A program made the translations under genes and the position numbers. Positions 44,358 to 51,294 of a stretch of DNA of 61,288 nt are shown here, piece by piece. The first letter of the stretch is position 1, and each line of letters starts with the position of its first letter. Origin of the DNA: Phenylobacterium sp. (GTDB taxonomy: Bacteria > Pseudomonadota > Alphaproteobacteria > Caulobacterales > Caulobacteraceae); NCBI RefSeq assembly GCF_004299445.1, contig NZ_SCTC01000048.1:1-61288 (forward strand), in the 5' to 3' direction. The notes beneath the pieces are model-generated. The model saw only the letters and a list, made by a program, of their open reading frames with translations, was not told the DNA's origin and made no database searches.

Positions 44358-44909
44358 TCAATCCCGTAGTCGAGCGACGAACAGCGTAACGGCCTGCTGC
44401 AACCGTTTGTCGATAGCGCGCACCGATAAACCGTAGCGTTGCGCGATCTCGCGGTTCGTCAAGCCCCCGATCTTGCTGAGCAGCAGGACGTCCCGGAGTT
44501 TCGGCGGCAGGGATCGGATCGCTTCCCGGACCTGGAAGTCGTCTTCCGCCGTGTGGTGGGCGGCGTCCGTCGGCGCGTAGGCTTGCGGGGCGCGGGCCGC
44601 ATAGTCTGCGCGGACCCGATCGCGCCGGAAGACGTCGCGGGCCAGGTTCGTGGCGACGGTCATCAGGAGGCCGCGGGGGTTCTCGACGGGGGCGTCGACG
44701 GCGCGACCGACGAGGCGCAGGTAGGTCTCCTGCGCCAGGTCATCGGCGAGGTCGGCGCTGAAGCGGCTCCGAAGTCGGGTCCGCAGCCAGACCAGATGCG
44801 CACGCCATGTCGCGTCGGGTCGCTCGCCCGAGGTCGTGGGCGCGGACGCCTCCGCCGACGCGTCGAACGCCGGCTTGCGCACCGGGCGCGCGGGGGTGGG
44901 GCGGGACAT
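44358..44909 (-). CDS. fecI: ECF sigma factor, FecI type
   Basis: A 183-residue sigma factor. Region 2 includes FSADLADDLAQETYLRLVGRAV and NPRGLLMTVATNLARDVFRRDR. Region 4 is SLPPKLRDVLLLSKIGGLTNREIAQRYGLSVRAIDKRLQQAV. The N-terminal 35 residues are an Ala/Pro-rich extension. It is the first gene of the run leading to the receptor and isopeptidase, which it probably transcribes when the receptor binds its ligand. The region upstream (44910-45135) holds no gene and should contain its promoter. Confidence 0.93.
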   Translation of the reverse strand: MSRPTPARPVRKPAFDASAEASAPTTSGERPDATWRAHLVWLRTRLRSRFSADLADDLAQETYLRLVGRAVDAPVENPRGLLMTVATNLARDVFRRDRVRADYAARAPQAYAPTDAAHHTAEDDFQVREAIRSLPPKLRDVLLLSKIGGLTNREIAQRYGLSVRAIDKRLQQAVTLFVARLRD

Positions 44910-45135
44910 GACGTCCCCTCGCAGTGAACCGCGCGTTCGTGGCGACCGGGCGTGTCGAACGCAGGGCTCAGGTCCCTGCGCCCCGCGCTTTCCCGGACCT
45001 GACGGTGCGGTCTTCTATGGCGCGGGCGCCCAGCGGCGGTGGATCGGCCGTCGCGGTGAGCCGGCTTCGACCGGGCTCGAGGGCCAGCGTGGCACAAGCC
45101 GCCGGAGCCGCCTAGAGTCCTTGCCGCACAGGGAT

Positions 45136-46044
45136 TTAGGCAGGTGGCGCGATGGTGGCGAGGTAGTCGCGGCAGCTCTGCTCGACCCGAGTTTGAAGGT
45201 CCTTCAGCCGGTCGACCAGCCAGGCGAGTTGTTCGGTGGAGATCTCGTACTGGTCGGAGAAGCGGGCTTCGACGTAAGCGCGGCGCAGCAGTTCCCAGCA
45301 GCGCTTCTCGAAGCGGTTGCCACGAGGCCAAGTTGGGATCAGCTCAGGCGCGACCCGCTCGGCTTGGCCGCGCAGGAAGTTCAGGTTGTGGGATTTGGTC
45401 GAGTAGAGCGTCTGTGTCAGCAGGACGCAGTGGTAGTAGCGTTCGGCGGCTTGGTGGAGGAGGAAGGCAGCTTCGTTGTTGCGCGCCTTCGAGATGAAAA
45501 ACTCCGCGCCTTCCACGAAGGCGGATGCGCTGGGGTACCACTTATCAAAGTTAGCCCGCGCCTCGCGAGAGGCTTCGGCGGGAGACAGCTTGGCCGGCCG
45601 TGAGAGGGGATGGTCCGGCGCCTCGTAGAGGATGACGCCTTCGTCCAGGATCTGAGTGAAGAAGGGACGCCCGCGGGTGAGCTGGCGGTTCACGTCGGCG
45701 ATCGAGTGGACGAGGAAGTGCGCCGGCGCCGTTAAGGTATGGGCGATGTCGAAGGCCTGTTCCAGGTGGGCTTCGGCGTCCATCCAGTAGTCGGTGACGT
45801 CGGCGAAATCGTCGTGGTTGACGACGATCAGCAGGTCGTAGTCGGACTTGTAGCCGCCCACGGGGTCGTCGACCCAGTCGCCTCGTGCGTAGCTGCCGAA
45901 GAGGATGACTTTGAGGATGCGCCCCTGAAGACGCATGCCGCTCTTGCGCTTGGTGACGTCCTCGAATTCACGGAACAGCACCTCAAGGACGCGAGACAGC
46001 TCGGCCCTTTTGCCCTCCGGTAGATGGTCGAGGCTCGTCTTCAT
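45136..46044 (-). CDS. nucleotidyltransferase-HEPN fusion protein
   Basis: A 302-residue protein joining two domains usually found as separate toxin-antitoxin partners. The nucleotidyltransferase core is LFGSYARGDW with Gly50-Ser51, and Asp68/Asp70 in SDYDLLIVV completes the GS-x-DxD pattern. The C-terminal helical HEPN-like part includes ARNNEAAFLLHQAAERYYHCVLL and HNLNFLRGQAE; the strict RNase motif R-x4-H is not evident, so RNase activity is doubtful. Fused forms resemble kanamycin-type nucleotidyltransferases. It stands alone, with no partner gene beside it. Confidence 0.8.
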   Translation of the reverse strand: MKTSLDHLPEGKRAELSRVLEVLFREFEDVTKRKSGMRLQGRILKVILFGSYARGDWVDDPVGGYKSDYDLLIVVNHDDFADVTDYWMDAEAHLEQAFDIAHTLTAPAHFLVHSIADVNRQLTRGRPFFTQILDEGVILYEAPDHPLSRPAKLSPAEASREARANFDKWYPSASAFVEGAEFFISKARNNEAAFLLHQAAERYYHCVLLTQTLYSTKSHNLNFLRGQAERVAPELIPTWPRGNRFEKRCWELLRRAYVEARFSDQYEISTEQLAWLVDRLKDLQTRVEQSCRDYLATIAPPA

Positions 46045-46200
46045 TGTCGCCTTGGCAGCGGCATCGGTTGATTCGTCGATTCTATCCGCGCGGCTCCATC
46101 GCGGCGACCGAGACGTCAGCTTGCACTCCGCGGATGTCAGGGACGCGCCAGTTGCGGAAGTTGGATGCGCGCCGCCAAGCGGACCTTTAGCCTCTCAGGC

Positions 46201-46596
46201 ATGCGAGATCTGCCCGTGCTCCGCGTTGCTCGTCCCACGGACGATGTTGAGCGTCTGCTCCCCTTCTATTGCGGCGGGCTGGGGCTCGAGGTCCTTTACC
46301 GCTTCAACGATCATGCCGGTTTTGATGGTGTTATGCTCGGTAGGCGTGGAAGCGCCTACCACTTTGAATTCACCACTGCTCGTGGCCACTCGGCGGGTCG
46401 GGCTCCGACTCAGGACAACCTCCTCGTCTTCTACTTGCCGGATGTCACGGCATGGCGAGACGCCGTGGGGCGTCTCCGCGCTGCCGGCTTCGACCCCGTC
46501 GCTTCCTTCAACCCATACTGGGATCGGAACGGTGTCACGTTCGAGGATCCTGACGGCTACCGCATCGTGCTCAACAACGAGGCGTGGTCGACGTAG
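46201..46596 (+). CDS. VOC-family (glyoxalase-like) protein
   Basis: A 131-residue protein with the two beta-alpha-beta units of the vicinal oxygen chelate fold: RPTDDVERLLPFYCGGLGLEVLYRF and TAWRDAVGRLRAAGFDPV, closing with NGVTFEDPDGYRIVLNN. Metal ligands cannot be fully confirmed. The ATG at 46201 begins right at the family start. Members range from resistance proteins to epimerases; a role in detoxification is only a possibility. It is convergent with the neighbouring minus-strand unknown gene. Confidence 0.85.
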   Translation: MRDLPVLRVARPTDDVERLLPFYCGGLGLEVLYRFNDHAGFDGVMLGRRGSAYHFEFTTARGHSAGRAPTQDNLLVFYLPDVTAWRDAVGRLRAAGFDPVASFNPYWDRNGVTFEDPDGYRIVLNNEAWST

Positions 46597-46668
46597 CGCC
46601 AGTACCGGACGTTGGCATCGGTGCCTAAAGCGGACGTCCAGCGACCTGCCTGCTGGCCTCTGCCGGAA

Positions 46669-47178
46669 CTATCGCCGGCGCATGAGGCGACAGGCGATCG
46701 CCTCCTCGCCCCACTGCGTCGCGAACGTGTCGGAGACCACTTTCCACCGGCCCGAGGGCCCATTGCTCCCGTGATATTCGCCCATGCAGGAGCACTGGCA
46801 TTCATCCCCGACCGCGTTCCAGCAGGCGGGCGCGCACTTCTCTTGCTCGCGGTAGGGCTGGATGATGTAGACGCGCCCGAAGGTCGCCAGGCACTGTTCC
46901 ACCAGTTGGTTGAACCAGCTCTTCGGCACCGTCCAGAAGAGACGCTCGCGATCCCACTTCGGCCTGGACCGGCGTTCACCCCTAAGCCAGGCCCGGTTGT
47001 ATTCCCGGAAGGGAAGCCGCACTCGTAGGCCCGCGCGCAGGGTCCGGACCAGGACGGGTATCTCGCCCTGCCGCCAGATCTGCCTCAGCCGTTCGCGGTC
47101 ATCCGCCTGCACAGCCTGCCCGCCGTTCCGCCTTAAAGGCGTTGGTTGATCCAGGCCCAGACAGACTTGCTGAGCCAC
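46669..47178 (-). CDS. unknown Cys-rich protein
   Basis: A 169-residue protein without a recognised family. Aromatic and Arg/Trp-rich segments (YNRAWLRGERRSRPKWDRERLFWTVPKSWFNQL) precede a cysteine cluster, CAPACWNAVGDECQCSCMGEYHG, that may bind zinc. The GTG start lies inside the end of the Cas2-like gene with a 46-base overlap, so translational coupling is likely, though a shorter form is possible. The conserved look, with an even spread of Trp and Arg, argues for a real gene. Confidence 0.65.
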   Translation of the reverse strand: MAQQVCLGLDQPTPLRRNGGQAVQADDRERLRQIWRQGEIPVLVRTLRAGLRVRLPFREYNRAWLRGERRSRPKWDRERLFWTVPKSWFNQLVEQCLATFGRVYIIQPYREQEKCAPACWNAVGDECQCSCMGEYHGSNGPSGRWKVVSDTFATQWGEEAIACRLMRRR

Positions 47179-47417
47179 CCCTGGTGACCGCCCGCGCTCA
47201 GGCGCGTCACGAACAGCCGGTCATCCGCATCCAGCTTCTGACGCAGATGCCCTTCGATCTCCGCCGCCGAACTCGCTGCCGAGATGAAGCGCACCGAGTC
47301 GAGCCCTGCGTCACGAGTGTTGTCGAAGGCTTCCAGGTGCTTCACGAACGACGCTCGGGCCTGTGCGTAGTTCGGCTTTTCCCGGTTCAGGTCCCAGGTG
47401 ACAACGAACACTGACAT
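47133..47417 (-). CDS. small Cas2-like fold protein
   Basis: A 94-residue protein. The N-terminus SVFVVTWDLNREKPNYAQARASFVKHLE has the strand, DL-turn and helix arrangement of Cas2/VapD-like ferredoxin-fold proteins (the aspartate after the first strand, Y-x-helix), and DRLFVTRLSAGGHQGWLS is a later strand. Such stand-alone forms are annotated as SinR-like in databases, to my memory. No CRISPR array or Cas1 is in the window. It overlaps the Cys-rich gene. Confidence 0.6.
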   Translation of the reverse strand: MSVFVVTWDLNREKPNYAQARASFVKHLEAFDNTRDAGLDSVRFISAASSAAEIEGHLRQKLDADDRLFVTRLSAGGHQGWLSKSVWAWINQRL

Positions 47418-47432
47418 GCTCAGCCGTTCCTT

Positions 47433-47693
47433 CTAGTTGAGAGTGTAGCGGCGCCAGGGGATGGCCCCGAGCGGCGTGTTGGCCAGGAAGCGCGATAGGT
47501 CCGGCCGGCCGTAGTAGGTGGGTGCCCCGCGCCCATCCTGGGCCATGAGCACGATCGGCAGGCCGGGGAACGCCCCGCTGAACGTTCGGATCGCGCGGTC
47601 GGCTTCGGACCGATGGTCGACCACCGGCTTGCGGACCACGACCACCGCGAAGGTGACGCCCTGTTCGCGGATCACCGCGCCTTCAAACTGCAT
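47433..47693 (-). CDS. small protein of unknown function
   Basis: An 86-residue protein. It reads VTFAVVVVRKPVVDHRSEADRAIRTF then LPIVLMAQDGRGAPTYYGRPDLSRFLA, an alternating strand-helix pattern with a conserved-looking final PWRRYTLN. I do not recognise a family. It ends 15 bases before the Cas2-like start, so the three genes may be one transcript; the hairpin upstream ends the neighbouring DUF2188 gene. Confidence 0.6.
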   Translation of the reverse strand: MQFEGAVIREQGVTFAVVVVRKPVVDHRSEADRAIRTFSGAFPGLPIVLMAQDGRGAPTYYGRPDLSRFLANTPLGAIPWRRYTLN

Positions 47694-47724
47694 CGATTGA
47701 ATTCCTTGCTTCCGAAAATGAGAA

Positions 47725-47744
47725 GGGCCGCCTCTCGGCGGCCC
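47725..47744 (-). terminator. intrinsic terminator after the DUF2188 gene
   Basis: On the minus strand, GGGCCGCC-GAGA-GGCGGCCC forms a perfect eight-pair stem followed by TTCTCATTTT, a T-rich tail. It lies eight bases after the DUF2188 stop and 31 bases before the next gene start, the correct place for a terminator. Confidence 0.75.
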
Positions 47745-47752
47745 TCGAAACC

Positions 47753-47974
47753 TCAGCCCCGCGGCGGGAAGTCGTCGTTCCCGTACGAGTCCTTGTCGCG
47801 GATCTGCCCGTTGGGGCGGTGGATCACGACCTCGCTCCGCTGGTTGATCGCGATTTCCCGTGCGGCCGCCTGCGCTTGCGCCTGGGTCCCGTGAGTTGAG
47901 GTCACCCGGCTGTTGCCGGCGCCCCGGACCGCCCACCCGTCGCCGTGGGGGACCACGTGCTGGTTCTTGCCCAT
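47753..47974 (-). CDS. DUF2188 protein
   Basis: A 73-residue protein matching the DUF2188 pattern: KNQHVVPHGDGWAVRGAGNSRVTSTHGTQAQAQAAAREIAINQ followed by EVVIHRPNGQIRDKDSYGNDDFPP. The family is common on plasmids and in accessory DNA; no function is known. The gene diverges from the XRE gene across a 142-base region carrying repeats and is terminated by the hairpin at 47725-47744. Confidence 0.9.
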   Translation of the reverse strand: MGKNQHVVPHGDGWAVRGAGNSRVTSTHGTQAQAQAAAREIAINQRSEVVIHRPNGQIRDKDSYGNDDFPPRG

Positions 47975-48009
47975 CGATCTCTTGTCCCTCGGTCGTCCAC
48001 GAGATGATT

Positions 48010-48082
48010 CCCCGACGACTTCGTACAGATAAAACCATACGTTTGCGAACCGTGCAACTATCCTGGTACAGTTTCGTCGGGG
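48010..48082. promoter_or_regulatory. divergent control region with repeats
   Basis: CCCCGACGA (48010-48018) and its inverted copy TCGTCGGGG (48074-48082) flank a region containing TTGC-N7-GCAA (48043-48057) and two GTACAG hexamers (48023 and 48066). The region lies between the DUF2188 gene and the XRE gene and probably binds the XRE protein. Individual boxes are not proven. Confidence 0.4.
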
Positions 48083-48116
48083 ACTGCTGCGTCGGGGCGG
48101 CGGATGACGAGATGAG

Positions 48117-48443
48117 GTGCGCGTGGCTCTGGCCGCTAAGCTGAAGCAATTTCGGACCGCGAAGCGGAAATCGCTGCAGGACGTCGCCGACGAGGTGGGC
48201 GCGTCCAAGGCCCACATCTGGGACCTGGAGACCGGGCGGGCTAAGAACCCGTCCATCGATCTGCTGACCAAGCTCTCGCGTTGCTTCGACGTCAGCGTCG
48301 CCGAATTGATCGGAGAGAACCCGGAGGGCGAAGCCGAGGATTCTCAGTTGGTCGCGATGTACCGCGACCTCAAGCACCTCTCGCCGGACGATCGCAAGGC
48401 GATCCAGTCCATGATGGACCACTTCCGGAAGCGCGAGAGCTGA
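48117..48443 (+). CDS. XRE-family repressor (ImmR-like)
   Basis: A 108-residue protein with a helix-turn-helix in residues 4-60 (LKQFRTAKRKSLQDVADEVGASKAHIWDLETGRAKNPSIDLLTKLSRCF) and a short acidic C-terminal part. The start is a GTG; a second GTG two codons on is possible. One base separates it from the ImmA-like peptidase gene, the layout of ImmR/ImmA pairs, in which the peptidase cleaves the repressor to switch on a mobile element. Confidence 0.85.
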   Translation: MRVALAAKLKQFRTAKRKSLQDVADEVGASKAHIWDLETGRAKNPSIDLLTKLSRCFDVSVAELIGENPEGEAEDSQLVAMYRDLKHLSPDDRKAIQSMMDHFRKRES

Positions 48444-48444
48444 C

Positions 48445-49356
48445 ATGCTGACGGTGACCCGGATGGATCTCGACGGAGCCGGGTCGCCTATGGCGCTGGT
48501 GACGAAGATCCTGAAGGCGGAACCCGACCTCCCGATTCCCGTCCCCATCGAAGATCTCGCCCGGCAGCTCGACATCACCGAAATCCGCGTCCTGGCAGCG
48601 GATGGCTTCGAGGGAGGTTTGATCACCGACGCCGGGCGAAGCGAGGGCTTCATCCTGGTCAACGGTGCGGCAGGGCGAGAGCGGCAGCGGTTCACCGTCG
48701 GCCACGAGCTCGGTCACTTCCTGATGACGCACCACGCGCCCAAGACGGACGCCGGCTTTACCTGCTCGCGCGGCGATATGCGACGCGCGCGGTTGGCGGA
48801 GATGACCCCGGCAGTCCGCATGGAGGTGGAAGCCAATGAGTTCTCTGCCCTCCTGCTGATGCCGCCCCCAATGTGGCGGCACGCCATGAACGGCCTGGGC
48901 GATCCCGATCTCGGCCAGGTTACAGCCCTCGCCCGCCAGTTCGGCGTCAGCAAGGAGGCCGCAGCCCGGTCGTATGCCCAGTACCATGACGCGCCGGTAG
49001 CCATCGTGGTGGCGAAGGATGGGCGCCTGCAGCGCGTCTACCGCAACCTCTCCAGCTTTCCGAAGCTCTGCGTGGCCGCGGGCGATCCCATTCCGCCCAG
49101 CTCCGCGTTCCACCGCCTGCCGGCGACCCTCGGGCAGATGTCGGACATGGTGGAGGCGCGGGCGCAGTACTGGCTGGAGTCGGATTGGGGCACGCCCCTG
49201 CCGGAACTTTCCGAGCAGGTGGCGTTCCAACGCGACGGGTTCGCCATGGTGCTGCTCTGGGCGGAACTCGCCGAGGAGAACGAGGACGGAGAGGACAACC
49301 GGACCTCGAAGGAACGCTTGAGAGATCGGCAGGCGAAGTGGGGGGACCGCCGGTAA
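48445..49356 (+). CDS. ImmA/IrrE-family metallopeptidase
   Basis: A 303-residue protein with the zinc motif HELGH at residues 87-91 and the downstream EANEFSALLLMP that gives the third ligand. A C-terminal region of about 130 residues after SKEAAARSYAQYHDAPVAIVV is variable. It starts one base after the XRE gene, so the pair is co-translated. The likely substrate is the partner repressor. Confidence 0.9.
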   Translation: MLTVTRMDLDGAGSPMALVTKILKAEPDLPIPVPIEDLARQLDITEIRVLAADGFEGGLITDAGRSEGFILVNGAAGRERQRFTVGHELGHFLMTHHAPKTDAGFTCSRGDMRRARLAEMTPAVRMEVEANEFSALLLMPPPMWRHAMNGLGDPDLGQVTALARQFGVSKEAAARSYAQYHDAPVAIVVAKDGRLQRVYRNLSSFPKLCVAAGDPIPPSSAFHRLPATLGQMSDMVEARAQYWLESDWGTPLPELSEQVAFQRDGFAMVLLWAELAEENEDGEDNRTSKERLRDRQAKWGDRR

Positions 49357-49609
49357 CGCCGCCGGTGGAGGAATAAGACGCGCCAGCAGCTACCGTTCGC
49401 TCACCTCTAGGGAGCGGACGTGCAGAATACTGACCGAACGCCCGCACCGCCCCTACACACCCGCCCTGCAAGCGGAAGTTGGGCCGCCATCCTTGGGTTG
49501 TCTGTTGCCAAGGTTCGACTAGGATTGACTCTGGCAGAGCTTGAATAAGGCTCGGAGAGCTAGGGGATTAGATGCTGCGGAGAGCCACCCTCGACGATGG
49601 CGCGCCCGC

Positions 49610-50809
49610 ATGAGCAGCGACGTACGCTCGCCGTATTCAGCCGCAGAGCAAGGTCTCGGCTACATCTACCAAGCCCGGTTCGCACTCTTGAAAATCCTGG
49701 AGCTGCCAGAAGACTGCTCGCTTCTGCTTGAGAAGGAGGACGACGTCGATTTCGACGACGCCACAGGCCGCAAGAGCCTGATGTCCCTTAAGCACAAGGC
49801 CGTCGGCGACACGGTCACCGACCTTGCGACCGACTTCTGGAAATCGGTGCGCATCTGGCTCACGCACTACAAGGCCAATAGCAAGAGCAGCTGCGATGCG
49901 CGCTTCATGCTGTTCACCACGGCGACTGTCAGCGCGGAGTCCGCTCTTACGAAATTCAAGGACGATGATGCCGATGGCGAAACACGCACCCAGGCTGTCA
50001 AAGAACCCCTAGCGAAATCGAAGAGCGTATTAGTCGCCGCCGTACGCGCTGAGTTGGCGGCGCTGACGGCGGCCGAGCAGGACGACTTCTTTTCTCGGAT
50101 CACGATCGCCGATGCGGCGCTTCGGATTACGGAAATTCCCAGCGTCATCATTAACCAGCACCTGCGAACTATTCGGAGGGAGTCGCGACCGTTCCTGTTC
50201 GAGCGGCTTGAAGGTTGGTGGATGGACCAGGCCATCCGCCTTCTGGCCGGCGAACGTGCCGCACCGATTACCGGCATTGAGGTGTCCGACAAGCTCTCCT
50301 CGATGGCGGAGGAATATCGCAACGACAACCTGCCCATCACTTTCCGGCAGCGGCAGCCTGACGAGATCGACGTCGCCAACGATCCGCGCCTGTTCGTCGA
50401 ACAGCTTCGAGCCTTGGACCTGTCCACCACGCGACTGCAGAATGCGATCATCGACTACTATCGGGCGTTTGAGCAGCGTTCGAGCTGGGCCCGGGAAAAC
50501 CTGCTCGTCTCGAACGAGATCGAAGAATACGAAGACCGGCTCATTGACGAGTGGACCCGCTACAAGGAAGTCGTCTTCGAGACCATCACCGACAAGAGTG
50601 ATGACGCCGCGTGCCTGGCGGCCGGGCGCGAACTCTATCGCTGGGCTGAGTTAGAAACGACTTCGCTGCGCATTCGTCAGCGCGTGACAGAGCCCTACGT
50701 CGTCCGCGGCGCCTTCCACATTTTAGCCAATGCGAGACCCCAACCGCACGTTCATTGGCACCCTCGCTTTCTCGCGCAGCTCGCACGGATCCTGGGGAAG
50801 GCGGCATGA
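49610..50809 (+). CDS. ABC-3C system nuclease/effector component
   Basis: A 399-residue protein, first of three overlapping genes. The N-terminus reads SAAEQGLGYIYQARFALLKILE, then EKEDDVDF (Glu41 onward) and LKHK (Lys63), the acidic and lysine residues of a PD-(D/E)xK nuclease as in Cap4-like proteins. The C-terminal part (RLIDEWTRYKEVVFE and beyond) matches the position of the ABC-3C C-terminal domain. It is the likely effector that the ATPase controls. I chose the ATG at 49610 over a TTG upstream because family similarity starts there. The stop overlaps the next gene (ATGA). Confidence 0.82.
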   Translation: MSSDVRSPYSAAEQGLGYIYQARFALLKILELPEDCSLLLEKEDDVDFDDATGRKSLMSLKHKAVGDTVTDLATDFWKSVRIWLTHYKANSKSSCDARFMLFTTATVSAESALTKFKDDDADGETRTQAVKEPLAKSKSVLVAAVRAELAALTAAEQDDFFSRITIADAALRITEIPSVIINQHLRTIRRESRPFLFERLEGWWMDQAIRLLAGERAAPITGIEVSDKLSSMAEEYRNDNLPITFRQRQPDEIDVANDPRLFVEQLRALDLSTTRLQNAIIDYYRAFEQRSSWARENLLVSNEIEEYEDRLIDEWTRYKEVVFETITDKSDDAACLAAGRELYRWAELETTSLRIRQRVTEPYVVRGAFHILANARPQPHVHWHPRFLAQLARILGKAA

Positions 50810-51294
50810 GGGTTTGGGACCAGCGCCCCATCGAAATCCGAAACCTCTTCAATCCGGCGTTCTGCGGCCTGGTGCTGTTCAGGGCCATGGTGACCTACGA
50901 GGAGGAGGATGATCGGGGCATTCCGTTCTCGCTCGTGCCGCTCATTCTGCCCATTTGCCTGCACAAACAGTCGCGGGAAATCCTAGCCCCGAGCACGCGA
51001 AGCTACTTCCTCAAGCTCGTCGCCACTCATCCTCAGTTGCTCGTGGGGTTCAGCGGGCGTGCCCAGGACATGCTGCCCTTCACCTTTGAGGCGCTGGGGC
51101 TGCTGCACCAGCTTGGAACGATCCAAGTTCGGCCCGATGGCAGGCTGAAAGCCAGCCCGCAAGGGGTGCGCAAGTCGATAACAGGGTCGGACGAGACCCA
51201 GTCGATCCAGAAGGTCGCCAAGTACCTGGGAAAGGAGTTTGCCCGCGTCGGTGACCGCGTGACGATCTACGCGACGATGGGCGTTCGGCCATGA
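50806..51294 (+). CDS. ABC-3C system middle component
   Basis: A 162-residue helical protein. The start (VWDQRPIEIRNLFNPAFCGLVLFRAM) and PFSLVPLILPICLHKQSREIL are the hallmarks of middle components of ABC three-component systems, including the NPAFC and LP-x-LHK motifs. It overlaps both neighbours by four bases, indicating a fixed stoichiometric complex. No enzymatic function is expected. Confidence 0.85.
   Translation: MRVWDQRPIEIRNLFNPAFCGLVLFRAMVTYEEEDDRGIPFSLVPLILPICLHKQSREILAPSTRSYFLKLVATHPQLLVGFSGRAQDMLPFTFEALGLLHQLGTIQVRPDGRLKASPQGVRKSITGSDETQSIQKVAKYLGKEFARVGDRVTIYATMGVRP

Noticed and set aside
47133..47417. A CRISPR-Cas adaptation remnant around the Cas2-like gene
   Set aside because: No direct repeats with regular spacers and no cas1 are present; lone Cas2-fold proteins occur without CRISPR.
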